Below, in pieces: positions 1 through 9,670 of a DNA stretch of 64,000 bases (the stretch's first letter is position 1; the number at the start of each line of letters is the position of its first letter). The stretch spans positions 239,001-303,000 of the forward strand of contig NC_017790.1 of NCBI RefSeq assembly GCF_000252445.1, written 5' to 3'. The stretch is from Deinococcus gobiensis I-0. Its GTDB lineage: Bacteria; Deinococcota; Deinococci; Deinococcales; Deinococcaceae. Both the position numbers and the translations under genes were made by a program. Under the pieces are notes generated by a model that searched no databases, was not told where the DNA came from, and saw nothing but the letters and a program-made list of their open reading frames with translations.

Positions 1-562
1 GGGTTTCGAGCAGGTCGGCCTTGTTCACGACCATGACCACGCTGCGGCCCCAGCGTGCCGCGAGGCCCAGGAACTGGCGCTCGGACTCGGTGAAGGGCCG
101 GTCCGAACTCGTCAGGAACAGCACGAGGTCGGCGCGGGGCAGGAAGCCTTCGGTCAGCGCCTGGTGCTCGCGGATGATCGCGTTGGTGCCGGGGGTATCC
201 ACCAGGGCCACGCCCTCCAGGCTGGGCAGCGGGTAGGTCAGGCGGCTCACGAAGGGGTCGCGCGTGGGTTCGAGCTGTCCCGGCTGCTCGCCGTGCACGA
301 GGACATAGATGCGGTCGGTGGTCGGTGTGACGCCCTCGGGCAGCACCTGTGCGCCCAGCAGCGCGTTCACGAAGCTGCTCTTGCCCGCGTTGAACTCGCC
401 CACCACCACGAGCAGGAAGGTCTCGTCCAGGGTGCGCAGCGCCTCTTTGGCGTGGACCAGGGCCTCGGGCGGGGCACCCTGAAGCTCCAGGAACGCCTGA
501 AGGTCCGAGAGCAGCGTGCGCTCGCGCGTCAGCAGGGCCTGCACCGGGGGAGAGACGAGCAT
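1..562 (-). CDS. Dynamin-family GTPase, C-terminal part outside the window
   Basis: The minus-strand frame opens at an ATG at 562 (MLVSPPVQALL) and runs off the window edge after about 187 residues. All GTPase signatures are visible: P-loop GEFNAGKSS, a switch-I threonine in GVTPTTDR, DTPG and NKAD. The arrangement, with a short helical lead-in before the G domain, fits bacterial dynamin-like proteins, which act on membranes. Family assignment rests on the G domain only, because the stalk and membrane-binding parts lie outside. It follows the pilin cluster on the same strand after a gap of about 60 bases, but a functional link to it is not evident. Confidence 0.85.
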   Translation of the reverse strand, partial: MLVSPPVQALLTRERTLLSDLQAFLELQGAPPEALVHAKEALRTLDETFLLVVVGEFNAGKSSFVNALLGAQVLPEGVTPTTDRIYVLVHGEQPGQLEPTRDPFVSRLTYPLPSLEGVALVDTPGTNAIIREHQALTEGFLPRADLVLFLTSSDRPFTESERQFLGLAARWGRSVVMVVNKADLLET

Positions 563-625
563 GAGAAGAAGTGTAGAGCCTCCAGCCTGACACGCAGGGG
601 AGGCTCAGGAATTACGAAAAGCCGC

Positions 626-1471
626 TCAGTTGGCCGCGACTTTGCCCAGATTGGTCGGATAGATGGTCAGGTTGTATTCGTCGGTAGAATTAGGTAGACG
701 CAGGAGTTGGCTCCCCGTTTTGCGCGTGGTGGCGAGACTGAGGGTGACGCCGGTCACGGGATTGGTGGCCGAAGTTGCCGCGCCGGTGGCAGAGAGAAGG
801 GAGAACATGGTGTACGTGTTCGCCGTGGTGGTGTAACCGGTCGTCTCGACCGTGGGAGCAACGTAGTCGGAAAGGATATTGGGCGTATTGCTCGCCGGCA
901 CGGTGGGGGGAGTCGTGGGGGGATAGGTACCTGCCGAGAAAGCGGTGGACATCGTTCCCCGGTACTCGGCGAGAATCCAGGTGTCACCGTTGGGATCATC
1001 TGGGCCCGGATTTCTCCAGCTGTCGGCGCCTGTCTTCTTCACCCAGAGCGAGCGTTTGACCGGAAAGTAAGACAGGAAGCGGTAGCAGCCCTCCTGACTC
1101 GCCGGAGCTGTTGTCCCACAGCTCACCGTCAGGTCTTTGGGTGGGATGATCATGGCCAGAATGGGATCAGTGCCCACGGTCCAGACATTGGCGTTGGCAC
1201 TATTTCCCGAAGGCCGCTGCGTCAGCTCCGAGTCTGTCATTTTAATGGTTGAGCCGGCTGGATAAATGTACCACGCTTCTTTCAGCTTGCCAGCGATCAG
1301 CTGCTGGGCATTCAGAATCTCCTGCTGCATCTCGGCTCGACTACTAGATTGGGCTGCCAATCGGCTACTTTGGCTGAAGTAGTTTACAAGTGCAGTGAGA
1401 ACAATGCCCATGATTGCCATACCGACCAACAATTCCAGCAATGTAAAGCCGCTGTCGCTCTGATTCTTCAT
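626..1471 (-). CDS. Prepilin-type N-terminal methylation domain protein (PulJ-like minor pseudopilin)
   Basis: 281 residues starting MKNQSDSGFTLLELLVG. The short basic leader, the GFTLLE peptidase/methylation site and the following 20-residue hydrophobic helix are the class III signal sequence cleaved by PilD. The rest is a Ser/Thr/Pro-rich globular region with few charged residues, as in minor pseudopilins. The start is fixed by a 4-base ATGA overlap with the stop of the upstream prepilin gene, so the two are translationally coupled. It is the last of four pilus genes. Family knowledge places such proteins at a type IV pilus or pseudopilus tip; in Thermus and Deinococcus that machine serves DNA uptake. 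That role is inferred here. Confidence 0.82.
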   Translation of the reverse strand: MKNQSDSGFTLLELLVGMAIMGIVLTALVNYFSQSSRLAAQSSSRAEMQQEILNAQQLIAGKLKEAWYIYPAGSTIKMTDSELTQRPSGNSANANVWTVGTDPILAMIIPPKDLTVSCGTTAPASQEGCYRFLSYFPVKRSLWVKKTGADSWRNPGPDDPNGDTWILAEYRGTMSTAFSAGTYPPTTPPTVPASNTPNILSDYVAPTVETTGYTTTANTYTMFSLLSATGAATSATNPVTGVTLSLATTRKTGSQLLRLPNSTDEYNLTIYPTNLGKVAAN

Positions 1472-2013
1472 TGTGGTCCCAGAATATCGTAGGTCAGGGT
1501 AATATCCTGTGGACCGACGACTTGGCTGCCGTTCGGTCCGGACGCACCAGATTGAACAATGACACGGCGCATGGCTGGTATTTGTGCAGTTGCGCCCGAG
1601 CCGATCATTGCCCCCGTTGCCGCCGTACATGTGCTGGCCCGATTGATACTGTTGCTGGGAGCGGCGGAAATGCCCGTTCCGGTGGCCACCGCTCCTGTAG
1701 CCGTCAGAGGCTGTGCACGGGTATTCAGATTGACGAAATTGACAGTATATCCAGCTGGCTGACTCAGGTTCGGTGCACAGGCACTGTTGTAATTGCTTGC
1801 CGTTGACCAAGCGTTGCGGACATTTTCCATAATCTGTTGAACAGTTGAAGTCGTGTCCAGTTGTCTTTGTGCTTGTCTGTTCAGATTAAGTGATCCGGTC
1901 AGGGTGGCAGTCAATACGGTGGTCAGGATCCCCAAGAGAGCGATAGCGACGAGCAGTTCTATGATAGTGAATCCCTGATTTGCTAAGTCGTGTTGCGCAG
2001 GCCGGTGTTCCAC
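1468..2013 (-). CDS. Prepilin-type N-terminal methylation domain protein (PulG/PilV-like)
   Basis: 181 residues from a GTG start directly abutting the preceding stop (TAA then GTG), so reinitiation is likely. The leader and GFTIIELLVAIALLG carry the class III prepilin cleavage site and membrane helix. The remaining domain is small and Ser/Thr/Ala-rich. The gene is embedded between a GspH-like and a PulJ-like prepilin gene. Codon usage is noticeably less GC-biased than in genes outside the cluster. Whether the target machine is a type IV pilus or a type II secretion system cannot be decided from this protein alone. Confidence 0.82.
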   Translation of the reverse strand: MEHRPAQHDLANQGFTIIELLVAIALLGILTTVLTATLTGSLNLNRQAQRQLDTTSTVQQIMENVRNAWSTASNYNSACAPNLSQPAGYTVNFVNLNTRAQPLTATGAVATGTGISAAPSNSINRASTCTAATGAMIGSGATAQIPAMRRVIVQSGASGPNGSQVVGPQDITLTYDILGPQ

Positions 2014-2481
2014 TTACGATCCTGCCTTTGTCAGAATGACCTTTCCCGTCACGCCGACGATTCTAATTTCAAGGTCACCGATTCCGCTCATAGGACTCCT
2101 GACTGTATAGACACTTCCGACTGCCCCAGAAAGTTCACCATATGGTGCTTGATAGGTGACATTGGTGGTCGCACCGCCACTTGAACCTTTGAAAATGAGC
2201 TGTACGTTCCCAGGTAACGTTTTATTAACCGTATCAACTTTATAAGAAGTGTTGCCGCTGCTGCCGGGTAAGACCAGCACAACGTCTGCGCTGCCACGCT
2301 GAGATTGCGAACGTGCTCTACGCAGGTCGGTCGCCACCTGTGAGGCGGCTTCCCGAAGCTCAGCCGAACGTATACTCCGGATAATCCCCCAACTGAGGAT
2401 AACCATAAGGATGGCAATAACTGACAAGACGACCAGGATTTCAAGAAGGGTGAATGCCTCTTGGCCGAGCCTACGCTTCAC
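2014..2481 (-). CDS. GspH/FimT-like pseudopilin
   Basis: 155 residues starting VKRRLGQEAFTLLEILVV. The chosen start is a GTG at 2481 overlapping the upstream stop (AAGTGA). It is preceded by an AAAGGA ribosome site nine bases away and gives the expected short basic leader before AFTLLE, whereas an ATG 81 bases upstream would give an atypically long leader. After the helix, the segment ELREAASQVATDLRRARSQSQ is the alpha1-C pattern of GspH/FimT pseudopilins, followed by a beta-rich domain. It sits second in a four-gene pilin operon and is presumably a minor tip pseudopilin. Confidence 0.82.
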   Translation of the reverse strand: MKRRLGQEAFTLLEILVVLSVIAILMVILSWGIIRSIRSAELREAASQVATDLRRARSQSQRGSADVVLVLPGSSGNTSYKVDTVNKTLPGNVQLIFKGSSGGATTNVTYQAPYGELSGAVGSVYTVRSPMSGIGDLEIRIVGVTGKVILTKAGS

Positions 2482-4796
2482 TTGGTGAAATCCTTTGTGG
2501 TGCCCTGCGTAGTAATCAGGGTGGAGAGGGAAGACTCCGAAGTCGAATCTTCGATAGCCCATTTGGGGGAGACTGGCCAGTATGGCGGATGCAGGCCCTG
2601 CTTCAGACGGCGATCATAGGAAAAGTTTCGGCCGTATCCAGGTGAGCTGTCGCCGACGATCCCGAAAGCCCCGTACCAGTTCTCTGTCAGACCACCGATA
2701 AGATTGACGTCTCCGCGGCTGGCGCCCCAGTTATAACCATCAACGTTGATTTCCCTCTCGCTGGCGAGGATGGTGGCGTGAATATTCAGGTTATTGGGCG
2801 CGTCTTTCTGAATAGATATTTCGCCTGACTGCGAATAAATCCCCAGAATATTCGTTGGATTTTTGGAGCATGTTTCCAGGAGCTTACAGGGGGTGTCCGA
2901 CATCGTCAGGTCGGTGTCAATATTAATATTTCCCTGTGCAGCGAGTGTTATCTTCGAGAATGATGCCAATGCGGGAGGAGCCTCATCTATCGTCGTTCCA
3001 GTAAGATTGCCTGAGACTCTGGTCGGTCCGGCCAAACGCTTGATCTGGCTTCCATAGATTACCCCGTTGAATTTCCCACTTGGTGCTGGCGGCCAAGCCC
3101 CAGCTGTCTTCAGATACATATTACCGTCTTTATCTACGCGATACTCTTTGACTGGATTCCCCTTGAAGTTACTGATACACTTCTGCTGGTTTATCTGGTA
3201 TCGGTAATAAGGAATATTGCTGTAATACTCTATAATACGTCTTTTATTAATCGATGGAGCATTATTGTAGCTGTCGCTAGCGACGAATCTGTTCAAGCTG
3301 TTGGAGTAGGTATCGGCATATGCCCAATACCCGGTATCCCATGTGCAGGCATCCGAAGTATTGTATATTTTGATATACTGATAGACTGGAGTAGTTTCCT
3401 GCCATTTGCCATTTTCATATTTATTTAAAGCCGAGCCGGACGAGTCGCCTGCAAACATCTCCAGACCGGAAGTCGCATCGTCCAGTGTAATCCCGGTCGT
3501 CCCATCTGCCAAAAGAATGCCGTTGCTGTCCTTGCCTGCAGCTGCATTCTGCTGATTATTGGCATTATTGGGAAGTGGTGAGAAACCTGCGGTAAAGTCC
3601 GGTGCCACGTCTGTATTGTCCTCTTTGCCGTCACCGTTGCTATCGAATACGACTTTCGTATTGTCCCTCATGCTTTTCAGAAGGGCGGCGTTCTTTTGGC
3701 TGTCTGTTCCGGAAGTGGCTGTATACGCATCGCCTCCTATGTAGACACCTGCTTCCTTGCTGCAGTTGAAGTCTGCGGGAACAATCTCCGGCAAATTGGT
3801 GCATCCCGCGCTCATTACCTCACCCTTGAACTGGGCCTGAGCATCCTTGGTAAAGAGAAATTTCTCGTTGGTAAATACAGAGCCTTCGAAAACCTGTCTA
3901 TCAAAGTTGATGGATGGAGCTGTCGAATTTTTGTTGGCATAAGACCTGTGGTGCATCGTCCGAAGGACGTCCTGGTCCAGCGAAGGCAGAGAGATCTCAA
4001 ACCACCATATTCCAGAGCCTGCATTGCTCCGTGCAGACAGGACTCGCGTGGATGACGCGTCATTGCCCCGCGCCGCCGTACTATCCACAGCCACGTAAAA
4101 ACGGAATCGTGCGTCGGGAAACAGCTCGACTACCCGGAGTGGCCTTAATCGGAAAGTGGTGTTGGCCGTTGTCATTCTATTGCTCTTCGACCGCATGATG
4201 TCATTCCAGAATGACAGGCGTGAATCGGAGCTTGTGACGTCCTGTGGTTGTTCGGCTCTGGGGAGCTGGTTATAGATCAATGGATTGATCAGATCGGCAA
4301 GAATTTGAAATTGATTGTTCAAGGTCAAGATAGATTGTGACGGTTCGCATTTGCGTGCATTGGGATAGACTGTGACACCGTCTTTAAGCGGTGAAAAGTC
4401 AGCTCCACTGGTCCACTGCGTGGCATTATACGTACTTAAACCACAGAACAATGCTCCATATAGTCTGAGTTGGTCAATTTTTGTGGACGCCGGTACCTTG
4501 ATGATATCTTCGTCCAATCCACTGGAATTTTTGACAGTTCCCTTGGAAAGTATGGTTTGTAGATCGGAAAGTTTACTGCGAATCAGACTGACATTCGACT
4601 CTGCGGTGTATTGCGCCCTCAGTGTCGCGGCCTGATCAGCCGTGTTCTGCCGACTGCCCAGACTCAGTTGCACGGTAGCCGCTAGGATGCCTGCCAGTAG
4701 GAGCATGGTGAATAGCACCACCACTACCAAGGTGGCCCCACTCGTTGCTACGGGTCTAGTCTTCACACTGGCATTGTCCCTGCTGAGCTCTGACAA
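2478..4796 (-). CDS. PilX-like large minor pilin (ComZ-like), DUF4900-type
   Basis: 772 residues. The N-terminus lacks GFTLLE but has the PilX_N pattern: SGATLVVVVLF followed by a hydrophobic helix and then YTAESN, with the conserved Ala-Glu of PilX proteins. A long beta-rich Asn/Ser/Thr-rich region follows, without further membrane segments. First gene of a four-gene pilin operon. In Thermus the large PilX-type ComZ is encoded beside pilA genes and sits at the DNA-uptake pilus tip; an equivalent role is inferred from size and context. The start is weak: TTG at 4796, with GTG at 4766 as an alternative. Base composition is clearly more A/T-rich than the flanking genes. Confidence 0.7.
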   Translation of the reverse strand: MSELSRDNASVKTRPVATSGATLVVVVLFTMLLLAGILAATVQLSLGSRQNTADQAATLRAQYTAESNVSLIRSKLSDLQTILSKGTVKNSSGLDEDIIKVPASTKIDQLRLYGALFCGLSTYNATQWTSGADFSPLKDGVTVYPNARKCEPSQSILTLNNQFQILADLINPLIYNQLPRAEQPQDVTSSDSRLSFWNDIMRSKSNRMTTANTTFRLRPLRVVELFPDARFRFYVAVDSTAARGNDASSTRVLSARSNAGSGIWWFEISLPSLDQDVLRTMHHRSYANKNSTAPSINFDRQVFEGSVFTNEKFLFTKDAQAQFKGEVMSAGCTNLPEIVPADFNCSKEAGVYIGGDAYTATSGTDSQKNAALLKSMRDNTKVVFDSNGDGKEDNTDVAPDFTAGFSPLPNNANNQQNAAAGKDSNGILLADGTTGITLDDATSGLEMFAGDSSGSALNKYENGKWQETTPVYQYIKIYNTSDACTWDTGYWAYADTYSNSLNRFVASDSYNNAPSINKRRIIEYYSNIPYYRYQINQQKCISNFKGNPVKEYRVDKDGNMYLKTAGAWPPAPSGKFNGVIYGSQIKRLAGPTRVSGNLTGTTIDEAPPALASFSKITLAAQGNINIDTDLTMSDTPCKLLETCSKNPTNILGIYSQSGEISIQKDAPNNLNIHATILASEREINVDGYNWGASRGDVNLIGGLTENWYGAFGIVGDSSPGYGRNFSYDRRLKQGLHPPYWPVSPKWAIEDSTSESSLSTLITTQGTTKDFTK

Positions 4797-4867
4797 CCGT
4801 CACACCCGAACGGCCCGCCCCCAATCGGGTGTCGTGACCTGTCAATACCGCCTACACTGACGGTCTT

Positions 4868-6184
4868 ATGGCTTTCTCCCTGCCTGTTCTGCCTGTTCCC
4901 CGGCTCATCCAGCACAAGCGCGACGGCGGCGCGCACTCCCGCGCCGAGATCGAGGCGCTGGTGCAGGGCTTCACGCGCGGCGAGATTCCCGACTATCAGG
5001 TGAGCGCGTGGCTCATGGCGGTCTTTCTGCGCGGCATGACGCCTCAGGAGACGGCCGACCTCACCCTGGCGATGGCCGCGAGCGGCGACCAGATGGACCT
5101 GGGCCGCCTCCAGGACACCGTGGACAAGCACTCGACCGGCGGCGTGGGCGACAAGACCAGCCTGATCCTGACACCCATGCTCGCCGCGCTGGGCCTGACC
5201 GTCGCCAAGATGAGCGGGCGCGGCCTGGCGCATACAGGGGGCACCATCGACAAGCTCGAAAGCATCCCCGGCTGGACCCCGGAGCTGAGCGAGGAGCGCT
5301 TTCTGGCGCAGGCGGCTGAGATCGGGCTGGCGTTGGTCGGCCAGAGCCGCGACCTCGCTCCGGCCGACGGCAAGCTCTACGCCCTGCGCGACGTGACGGC
5401 CACCGTGGACAGCCTGCCCCTGATCGCCAGCAGCATCATGAGCAAGAAGCTCGCCTCGGGCGCGCATACGGTCGTGCTGGACGTGAAGGTGGGAGCCGGG
5501 GCCTTCATGCGCACGGTGGCGGACGGCGAGGCTCTGGCCCGCGCGATGGTGGACATCGGTACGCACGCCGGGCGACAGGTGCGCGCGGTTCTGACCGAGA
5601 TGGACACGCCCCTGGGGCACCTCGCCGGCAACAGCCTGGAGGTCCTGGAGGCCCTGAGTACCCTGCGCGGCGAGGGGCCGGCCGACCTGCACGAGCTGTG
5701 CGTGGCGCTGGCGGTCGAGGCGCTGGCGGCCCACGGCGAGGCCGAAGACGCGGCGCGTATGCGGGCCGAGGCGACCCTGCATGACGGCTCGGCGCTCGCC
5801 AAGTTCCGCGCCTTCGTGGAGGCGCAGGGGGGCGACCCGACCTACGTGGACCAGCCCGAGAAATTCGATGTGGCTCCCGGCCGCGCCGAGGTGACGGCCC
5901 CGGCGGCGGGATTCGTAAGCGCCGTGGACGCCCTGGGCGTGGGCCGCGCGGTGCTGGCCCTGGGCGGCGGCCGCGAGCGCAAGGGCGAGGCGATCGACCA
6001 CGGCGTCGGCGTCGAACTGCTGAAGAAACCCGGCGAGGCCGTCATGGCCGGTGAGCCGGTACTGCGCGTGTATCACCGTGATGGCCGGGGCCTGGGCGCC
6101 GCGCTGGAGCTGCTGCGCGCGGGCCTGAGCATCGGCACGGAGCCGGTGGCCCCCGCCCCATTGATCCTGGGCCGCGTTCACTGA
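4868..6184 (+). CDS. deoA: Pyrimidine-nucleoside (thymidine) phosphorylase
   Basis: 438 residues, the normal length for the family. It phosphorolyses thymidine and related pyrimidine nucleosides to base plus (deoxy)ribose 1-phosphate in salvage. Diagnostic stretches are the [13 protein letters not shown] phosphate-binding loop, [13 protein letters not shown], the [11 protein letters not shown] segment with catalytic lysines, and the VKVGAGAFM motif. A TACACT box (4853-4858) ends nine bases before the ATG and there is no Shine-Dalgarno, so the mRNA is probably nearly leaderless. The gene diverges from the pilin operon across about 70 bases. It could equally be named pdp, since substrate breadth cannot be read from sequence. 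Confidence 0.93.
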   Translation: MAFSLPVLPVPRLIQHKRDGGAHSRAEIEALVQGFTRGEIPDYQVSAWLMAVFLRGMTPQETADLTLAMAASGDQMDLGRLQDTVDKHSTGGVGDKTSLILTPMLAALGLTVAKMSGRGLAHTGGTIDKLESIPGWTPELSEERFLAQAAEIGLALVGQSRDLAPADGKLYALRDVTATVDSLPLIASSIMSKKLASGAHTVVLDVKVGAGAFMRTVADGEALARAMVDIGTHAGRQVRAVLTEMDTPLGHLAGNSLEVLEALSTLRGEGPADLHELCVALAVEALAAHGEAEDAARMRAEATLHDGSALAKFRAFVEAQGGDPTYVDQPEKFDVAPGRAEVTAPAAGFVSAVDALGVGRAVLALGGGRERKGEAIDHGVGVELLKKPGEAVMAGEPVLRVYHRDGRGLGAALELLRAGLSIGTEPVAPAPLILGRVH

Positions 6185-6190
6185 GAAAGC

Positions 6191-6221
6191 TGGCCCCCAG
6201 CCCGGAAGGAGCTGGGGGCCA
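6191..6221. terminator. Hairpin terminator after deoA
   Basis: A perfect 11-bp stem (TGGCCCCCAGC / GCTGGGGGCCA) with a 9-base loop begins seven bases after the deoA stop codon. No T-run follows on the plus strand. The minus-strand side has a short T-rich stretch, so it may also act on transcripts coming from the tRNA-Lys side. Confidence 0.55.
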
Positions 6222-6267
6222 CAGGAACCCGGTTGGCTGGAATGCTGGACCTCATTGCCGATCCAAA

Positions 6268-6301
6268 TAAAAAAATCTCCCCACTTGGAGTGGGGAGATT
6301 T
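6268..6301 (-). terminator. Intrinsic terminator of tRNA-Lys
   Basis: A perfect 13-bp stem (AAATCTCCCCACT / AGTGGGGAGATTT) with a 3-base loop; read on the minus strand it is followed by a run of T. It lies immediately 3' of the minus-strand tRNA-Lys gene. Confidence 0.85.
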
Positions 6302-6303
6302 CG

Positions 6304-6387
<84 letters not shown>

Positions 6388-6393
6388 GAACGA

Positions 6394-6422
6394 AGTATAT
6401 GGGGAGGGTGTCAGGTTGTCAA
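6394..6422 (-). promoter_or_regulatory. Sigma-70-type promoter of tRNA-Lys
   Basis: On the minus strand: a perfect TTGACA (6422-6417), a 17-base spacer and TATACT (6399-6394), ending 12 bases before the first base of the mature tRNA. This is one of the strongest consensus promoters in the window. Confidence 0.88.
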
Positions 6423-6483
6423 GCGTCCCGCTGGCAGGACAGCCCCCGCGTGCTCCAGCGGCTTCCGGCCTAGCATGGCAGAC

Positions 6484-7749
6484 ATGTCCGACACGCCGCC
6501 TGCTGCCCCCACGCCCGAATGGAGCTACGAAACCGAAGCCGTCCAGAGCGGCATTCCGCGCGGGTTGGGCCAGACCATCGGCTTTCCCATCCATGCGGCC
6601 GCCGCCTTCCAGTTCGATACGCTGGAGGAAGCGCAGAGCGAGTTCGTGCACAACACCGGCCTGAGCTACGCGCGGCTCCAGAACCCCACCGTCAAGGCGC
6701 TGGAGGGCCGTATCAGCGCCCTGGAGGGCGGCGCGGCCACCGTGGCGGTCGCCAGCGGGCAGGCGGCGACCCTGACGGCCATCCTCAGTGTGTGCCGGGC
6801 GGGCGACCATGTGGTGTCGGCGTCCAGCCTCTTCGGCGGCACGACGGGCATGCTCAGCAACATCCTGCCCCTGATGGGCATCACGGCCTCGCTCGTCGAG
6901 AACACCCCCGGGGCCATCCGTGCGGCGATGCAAGGCAACACCCGGCTGGTGTGGGCCGAGATGATCTCGAACCCCGCCGGGGACGTGGCCGACATCGGGT
7001 CCTTCGCCGAGATCGCGCATGAACGCGGCGCGCTGCTCGCCATCGACAACACCTGCGGAGGCGTGGGCTTCCTGTGCCGGCCCCTGGAGCACGGCGCGGA
7101 CATCGTGGCCCAGTCGCTGACCAAGTGGGCGGGCGGGCACGGCAGCGTGCTGGGCGGCAGCGTGACGGTGGGGCAGAGGCAGGACCTGAGTCGCAACCCG
7201 GTCTTCACCGACGGCGGCGAGAACAGCGTCCTCGCGCAGCGCGGCGAGGCGGCCCTGGCATGGCGGCAGCGCTGGCTGGGCGCGCACCAGCTCGGGATGA
7301 CGCTCGCCCCCCACAGCGCCTTTCTGGTCGCGCAGGGCATCGAGACCCTGGCCCTGCGTCTGGAACGCGAGAGCGCGACCGCGCTGGGACTGGCACGGTG
7401 GCTCGCGGCCCACCCGCGCATCGGCAAGGTCAGTTACGCGGGCCTGCCGGACCACCCCCACCATGCCCTCGCCCAGAAGTACCTGCCGCGCGGCCAGGGC
7501 GCCGTCCTGACCTTCGAGGTGGACGATCCCGCCGCCTTCCTGCCCCGGCTACGGGTGCTGCGCATCGCGCCGAACCTGGGCGACGTGCGGACCCTGGTCG
7601 TGCACCCGTGGACGACCACCCACGGCCGCGTGCCCGAGGCCGCCCGCTACGCCGCCGGCGTGACCCCCAAGACCATCCGCATGAGTGTGGGCGTCGAGGC
7701 GCTGGCCGACCTCCAGGCCGACATCGAGCAGGCGGTGGCCGGGGCGTAG
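6484..7749 (+). CDS. PLP-dependent Cys/Met metabolism enzyme (O-acetylhomoserine/O-acetylserine sulfhydrylase type)
   Basis: 421 residues of the gamma family of PLP enzymes. It shows SYARLQNPT near the N-terminus, the glycine-rich VAVASGQAA cofactor segment, AIDNT, and the Schiff-base lysine in QSLTKWAGGHG. The probable reaction is replacement of the acetyl group of O-acetylhomoserine or O-acetylserine by sulfide, that is, methionine or cysteine supply. The start was placed at the second ATG (6484) because TAGCAT (6471-6476) lies seven bases before it, the leaderless pattern of this genome; an ATG nine bases upstream would overlap that box. MetY-like activity versus cystathionine gamma-synthase activity cannot be settled from sequence alone. 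Confidence 0.85.
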   Translation: MSDTPPAAPTPEWSYETEAVQSGIPRGLGQTIGFPIHAAAAFQFDTLEEAQSEFVHNTGLSYARLQNPTVKALEGRISALEGGAATVAVASGQAATLTAILSVCRAGDHVVSASSLFGGTTGMLSNILPLMGITASLVENTPGAIRAAMQGNTRLVWAEMISNPAGDVADIGSFAEIAHERGALLAIDNTCGGVGFLCRPLEHGADIVAQSLTKWAGGHGSVLGGSVTVGQRQDLSRNPVFTDGGENSVLAQRGEAALAWRQRWLGAHQLGMTLAPHSAFLVAQGIETLALRLERESATALGLARWLAAHPRIGKVSYAGLPDHPHHALAQKYLPRGQGAVLTFEVDDPAAFLPRLRVLRIAPNLGDVRTLVVHPWTTTHGRVPEAARYAAGVTPKTIRMSVGVEALADLQADIEQAVAGA

Positions 7750-8049
7750 GAGAGACCTGTGGCTTATGGCCTGTCGTTTGTAGAGAAAAACGGCAAGCCC
7801 ACATCCCTGACCGCCCAGGTTCCCCCGAAGGCCGTCGTGCGCGAAGCGCGCGGGCCATTCCAGGTGGGCTGGGGCTGGCCCCGAGCTGAGCCGTCACGCC
7901 ATAAAACAGAGCCGCCCCGACAACTTCCGGAACGACTCTTGCCGAGCGCCGCGAAAAGACTCCCCCCTTCTTCTAGGAGGGGGGCTGGGGGGGGAGGGCA
8001 GAGTAGACCCCGAACGCCTTCCAGCGCAGAGAAACCTGGGCCTACCGCC
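7750..8049. other. Convergent intergenic region without a gene
   Basis: About 300 bases between the sulfhydrylase (plus) and the aminopeptidase (minus). No supported ORF or RNA was found. It contains short G/C inverted repeats, GGGGC-TG-GCCCC near 7876 and CCCCCC/GGGGGG around 7963-7984, that could act as weak terminators for the two convergent genes. Confidence 0.4.
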
Positions 8050-9285
8050 TCAGACCACGAACTCGCCCGCCCGCATCACCGGCTCGCGGGCGCCGTCCTT
8101 CGTCACGCCGTCCACGTCCATCTCGCCGGAGCCGATCATCCAGTCCACGTGGGTCAGGCTGTCGTTGCCGCCCTTCGCGGCAAAATCTTCGGTGCTCATC
8201 TCCACACCGCCGCGCACGTTGAAGCGGTACGCGCTGCCGATGGCGATGTGCGAGGCCGCATTCTCGTCGTACAGGGTGTTGTAGAAGAACAGACCCGAGC
8301 GGCTGATGGGGCTGGAGTGCGGCACGAGCGCGACCTCGCCCAGGCGGTGGCTGCCCTCGTCGGTGGCGATCATCTTCTGGAGGGCCGCCTCGCCCGTGCG
8401 CGCGCTCGCCCCGGTGATCCGGCCGTCCTTGAACTCAATGCGGATACCGTCAATGAGCACGCCGTTGTACGACAGCGGCTTGGTGCTCACGACCACGCCG
8501 TCCACCCGCTCGCGGTGCGGGGCCGTCCAGACTTCCTCGGTGGGGATGTTGGCGGTGAAAGTGATGCCGCCGGGCGTGTCCGCCGCGCCCCCGCCCCAGA
8601 TGTGGTCGTCGGCCAGGCCCACGGTCAGGTCGGTGTCGCCGCCCCGGAAATGCAGGGCCGCGTAGCCCTTCTCGGTCAGGCGCTCGCGGCGCGCCTTGAG
8701 GTTGGCGAGGTGGGTCTGCCACTCGGCCACGGGGTCGGGCCGGTCGGCGCGCGTCGCGGCGAAGATCGCGTCCCACTGCTTCTCGATGGCCTCGGGCTCG
8801 CTCGCGTCGGGGAACATCAGCGTGGCCCAGCCGGGCACGGGCGCGCTGATGAGGTTCCAGTTCAGGCGGTTGGTCATGACCTGCTGCGAGTAGGGCTTGC
8901 GGTAGGTCGCCAGGGCGCGCTGGTAGGTCGCCACGCGCTGCGGGTCCACCTCCGAGAGCAGGCCCGGGTTCGTCGCGCGGATGGCGATGACGGCGCCGCC
9001 GTCGTTCGCCGTTTCCAGCTCGGCGTCCACGCGCCACCTGCTCAGGGTCTCGAAGCTGTCCTCGGGGGCCAGCTCGAAACGGGCGAGGACCACGTCGTCG
9101 TCGTCCCACCGGACGTCCACGAAGCTCGCGCCCGCCGCGTAGGCCTCACGCACCACCGCCCGCGCGAGCGGGGCCGTGTCCACCGGGGCCTGCACCAGCA
9201 CCCGCTGGCCTTCGCGTATCCCCAGGCCTACCCGCACCGCCAGCCGCGCATAGTTGCGCAGCTTGTCCTCAAAAGTCAGGGTCAT
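8050..9285 (-). CDS. M29-family metallo-aminopeptidase (AmpS/PepS type)
   Basis: 411 residues, close to the usual M29 length of 405-415. The N-terminal domain holds [17 protein letters not shown], and the C-terminal part carries the metal-site segments typical of thermophilic aminopeptidases (LNWNLISAP..., [28 protein letters not shown] and THVDWMIG). It removes N-terminal residues from peptides in the cytosol using two divalent metals. The ATG at 9285 is preceded by TATCCT and a 7-base gap, again leaderless. Standalone gene. Confidence 0.93.
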   Translation of the reverse strand: MTLTFEDKLRNYARLAVRVGLGIREGQRVLVQAPVDTAPLARAVVREAYAAGASFVDVRWDDDDVVLARFELAPEDSFETLSRWRVDAELETANDGGAVIAIRATNPGLLSEVDPQRVATYQRALATYRKPYSQQVMTNRLNWNLISAPVPGWATLMFPDASEPEAIEKQWDAIFAATRADRPDPVAEWQTHLANLKARRERLTEKGYAALHFRGGDTDLTVGLADDHIWGGGAADTPGGITFTANIPTEEVWTAPHRERVDGVVVSTKPLSYNGVLIDGIRIEFKDGRITGASARTGEAALQKMIATDEGSHRLGEVALVPHSSPISRSGLFFYNTLYDENAASHIAIGSAYRFNVRGGVEMSTEDFAAKGGNDSLTHVDWMIGSGEMDVDGVTKDGAREPVMRAGEFVV

Positions 9286-9426
9286 GGCCCACAGGATAAG
9301 CGCCGCCGCGCGGGCCGTCCCGCTTCGCGGAGCGCCGCCTGCGCCGGAGGGCCGCGTGTGGCGGGCTTTTTCCGCGCGGCGCGTGCGGCTGGTGCCGTTC
9401 GTGGGTGTGGCGACTCCGGTCCAGGC

Positions 9427-9455
9427 TTGACCGACGCGCCCTGAACACCTATAGT
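9427..9455 (+). promoter_or_regulatory. Sigma-70-type promoter of tRNA-Pro
   Basis: TTGACC (9427-9432), a 17-base spacer and TATAGT (9450-9455), ending 16 bases before the mature tRNA 5' end. Confidence 0.85.
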
Positions 9456-9471
9456 TCTGTGGCTGGTGTTT

Positions 9472-9553
<82 letters not shown>

Positions 9554-9554
9554 G

Positions 9555-9583
9555 AACTCCCTCCTTCGCGGGGGAGTTTTTTG
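9555..9583 (+). terminator. Intrinsic terminator of tRNA-Pro
   Basis: AACTCCC / GGGAGTT stem followed by a run of T to 9582, starting six bases after the CCA end. Confidence 0.88.
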
Positions 9584-9670
9584 TTGTCCGGATCACTTAA
9601 AGGAAAGCCGTTTGGGTGTGCCGGGTGCCCGCCCCTAGGCTGGCCACGTGCCCCCACTGACGACAGAGCC

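Noticed and set aside
4763..6181. 472-codon minus-strand frame opposite deoA
   Set aside because: Mirror frame of a well-identified gene; Gln/His/Gly-rich, no family resemblance.
7963..7984. C-run/G-run inverted repeat as a mobile repeat element
   Set aside because: Only six paired bases and no second copy seen in the window; at most a weak terminator.
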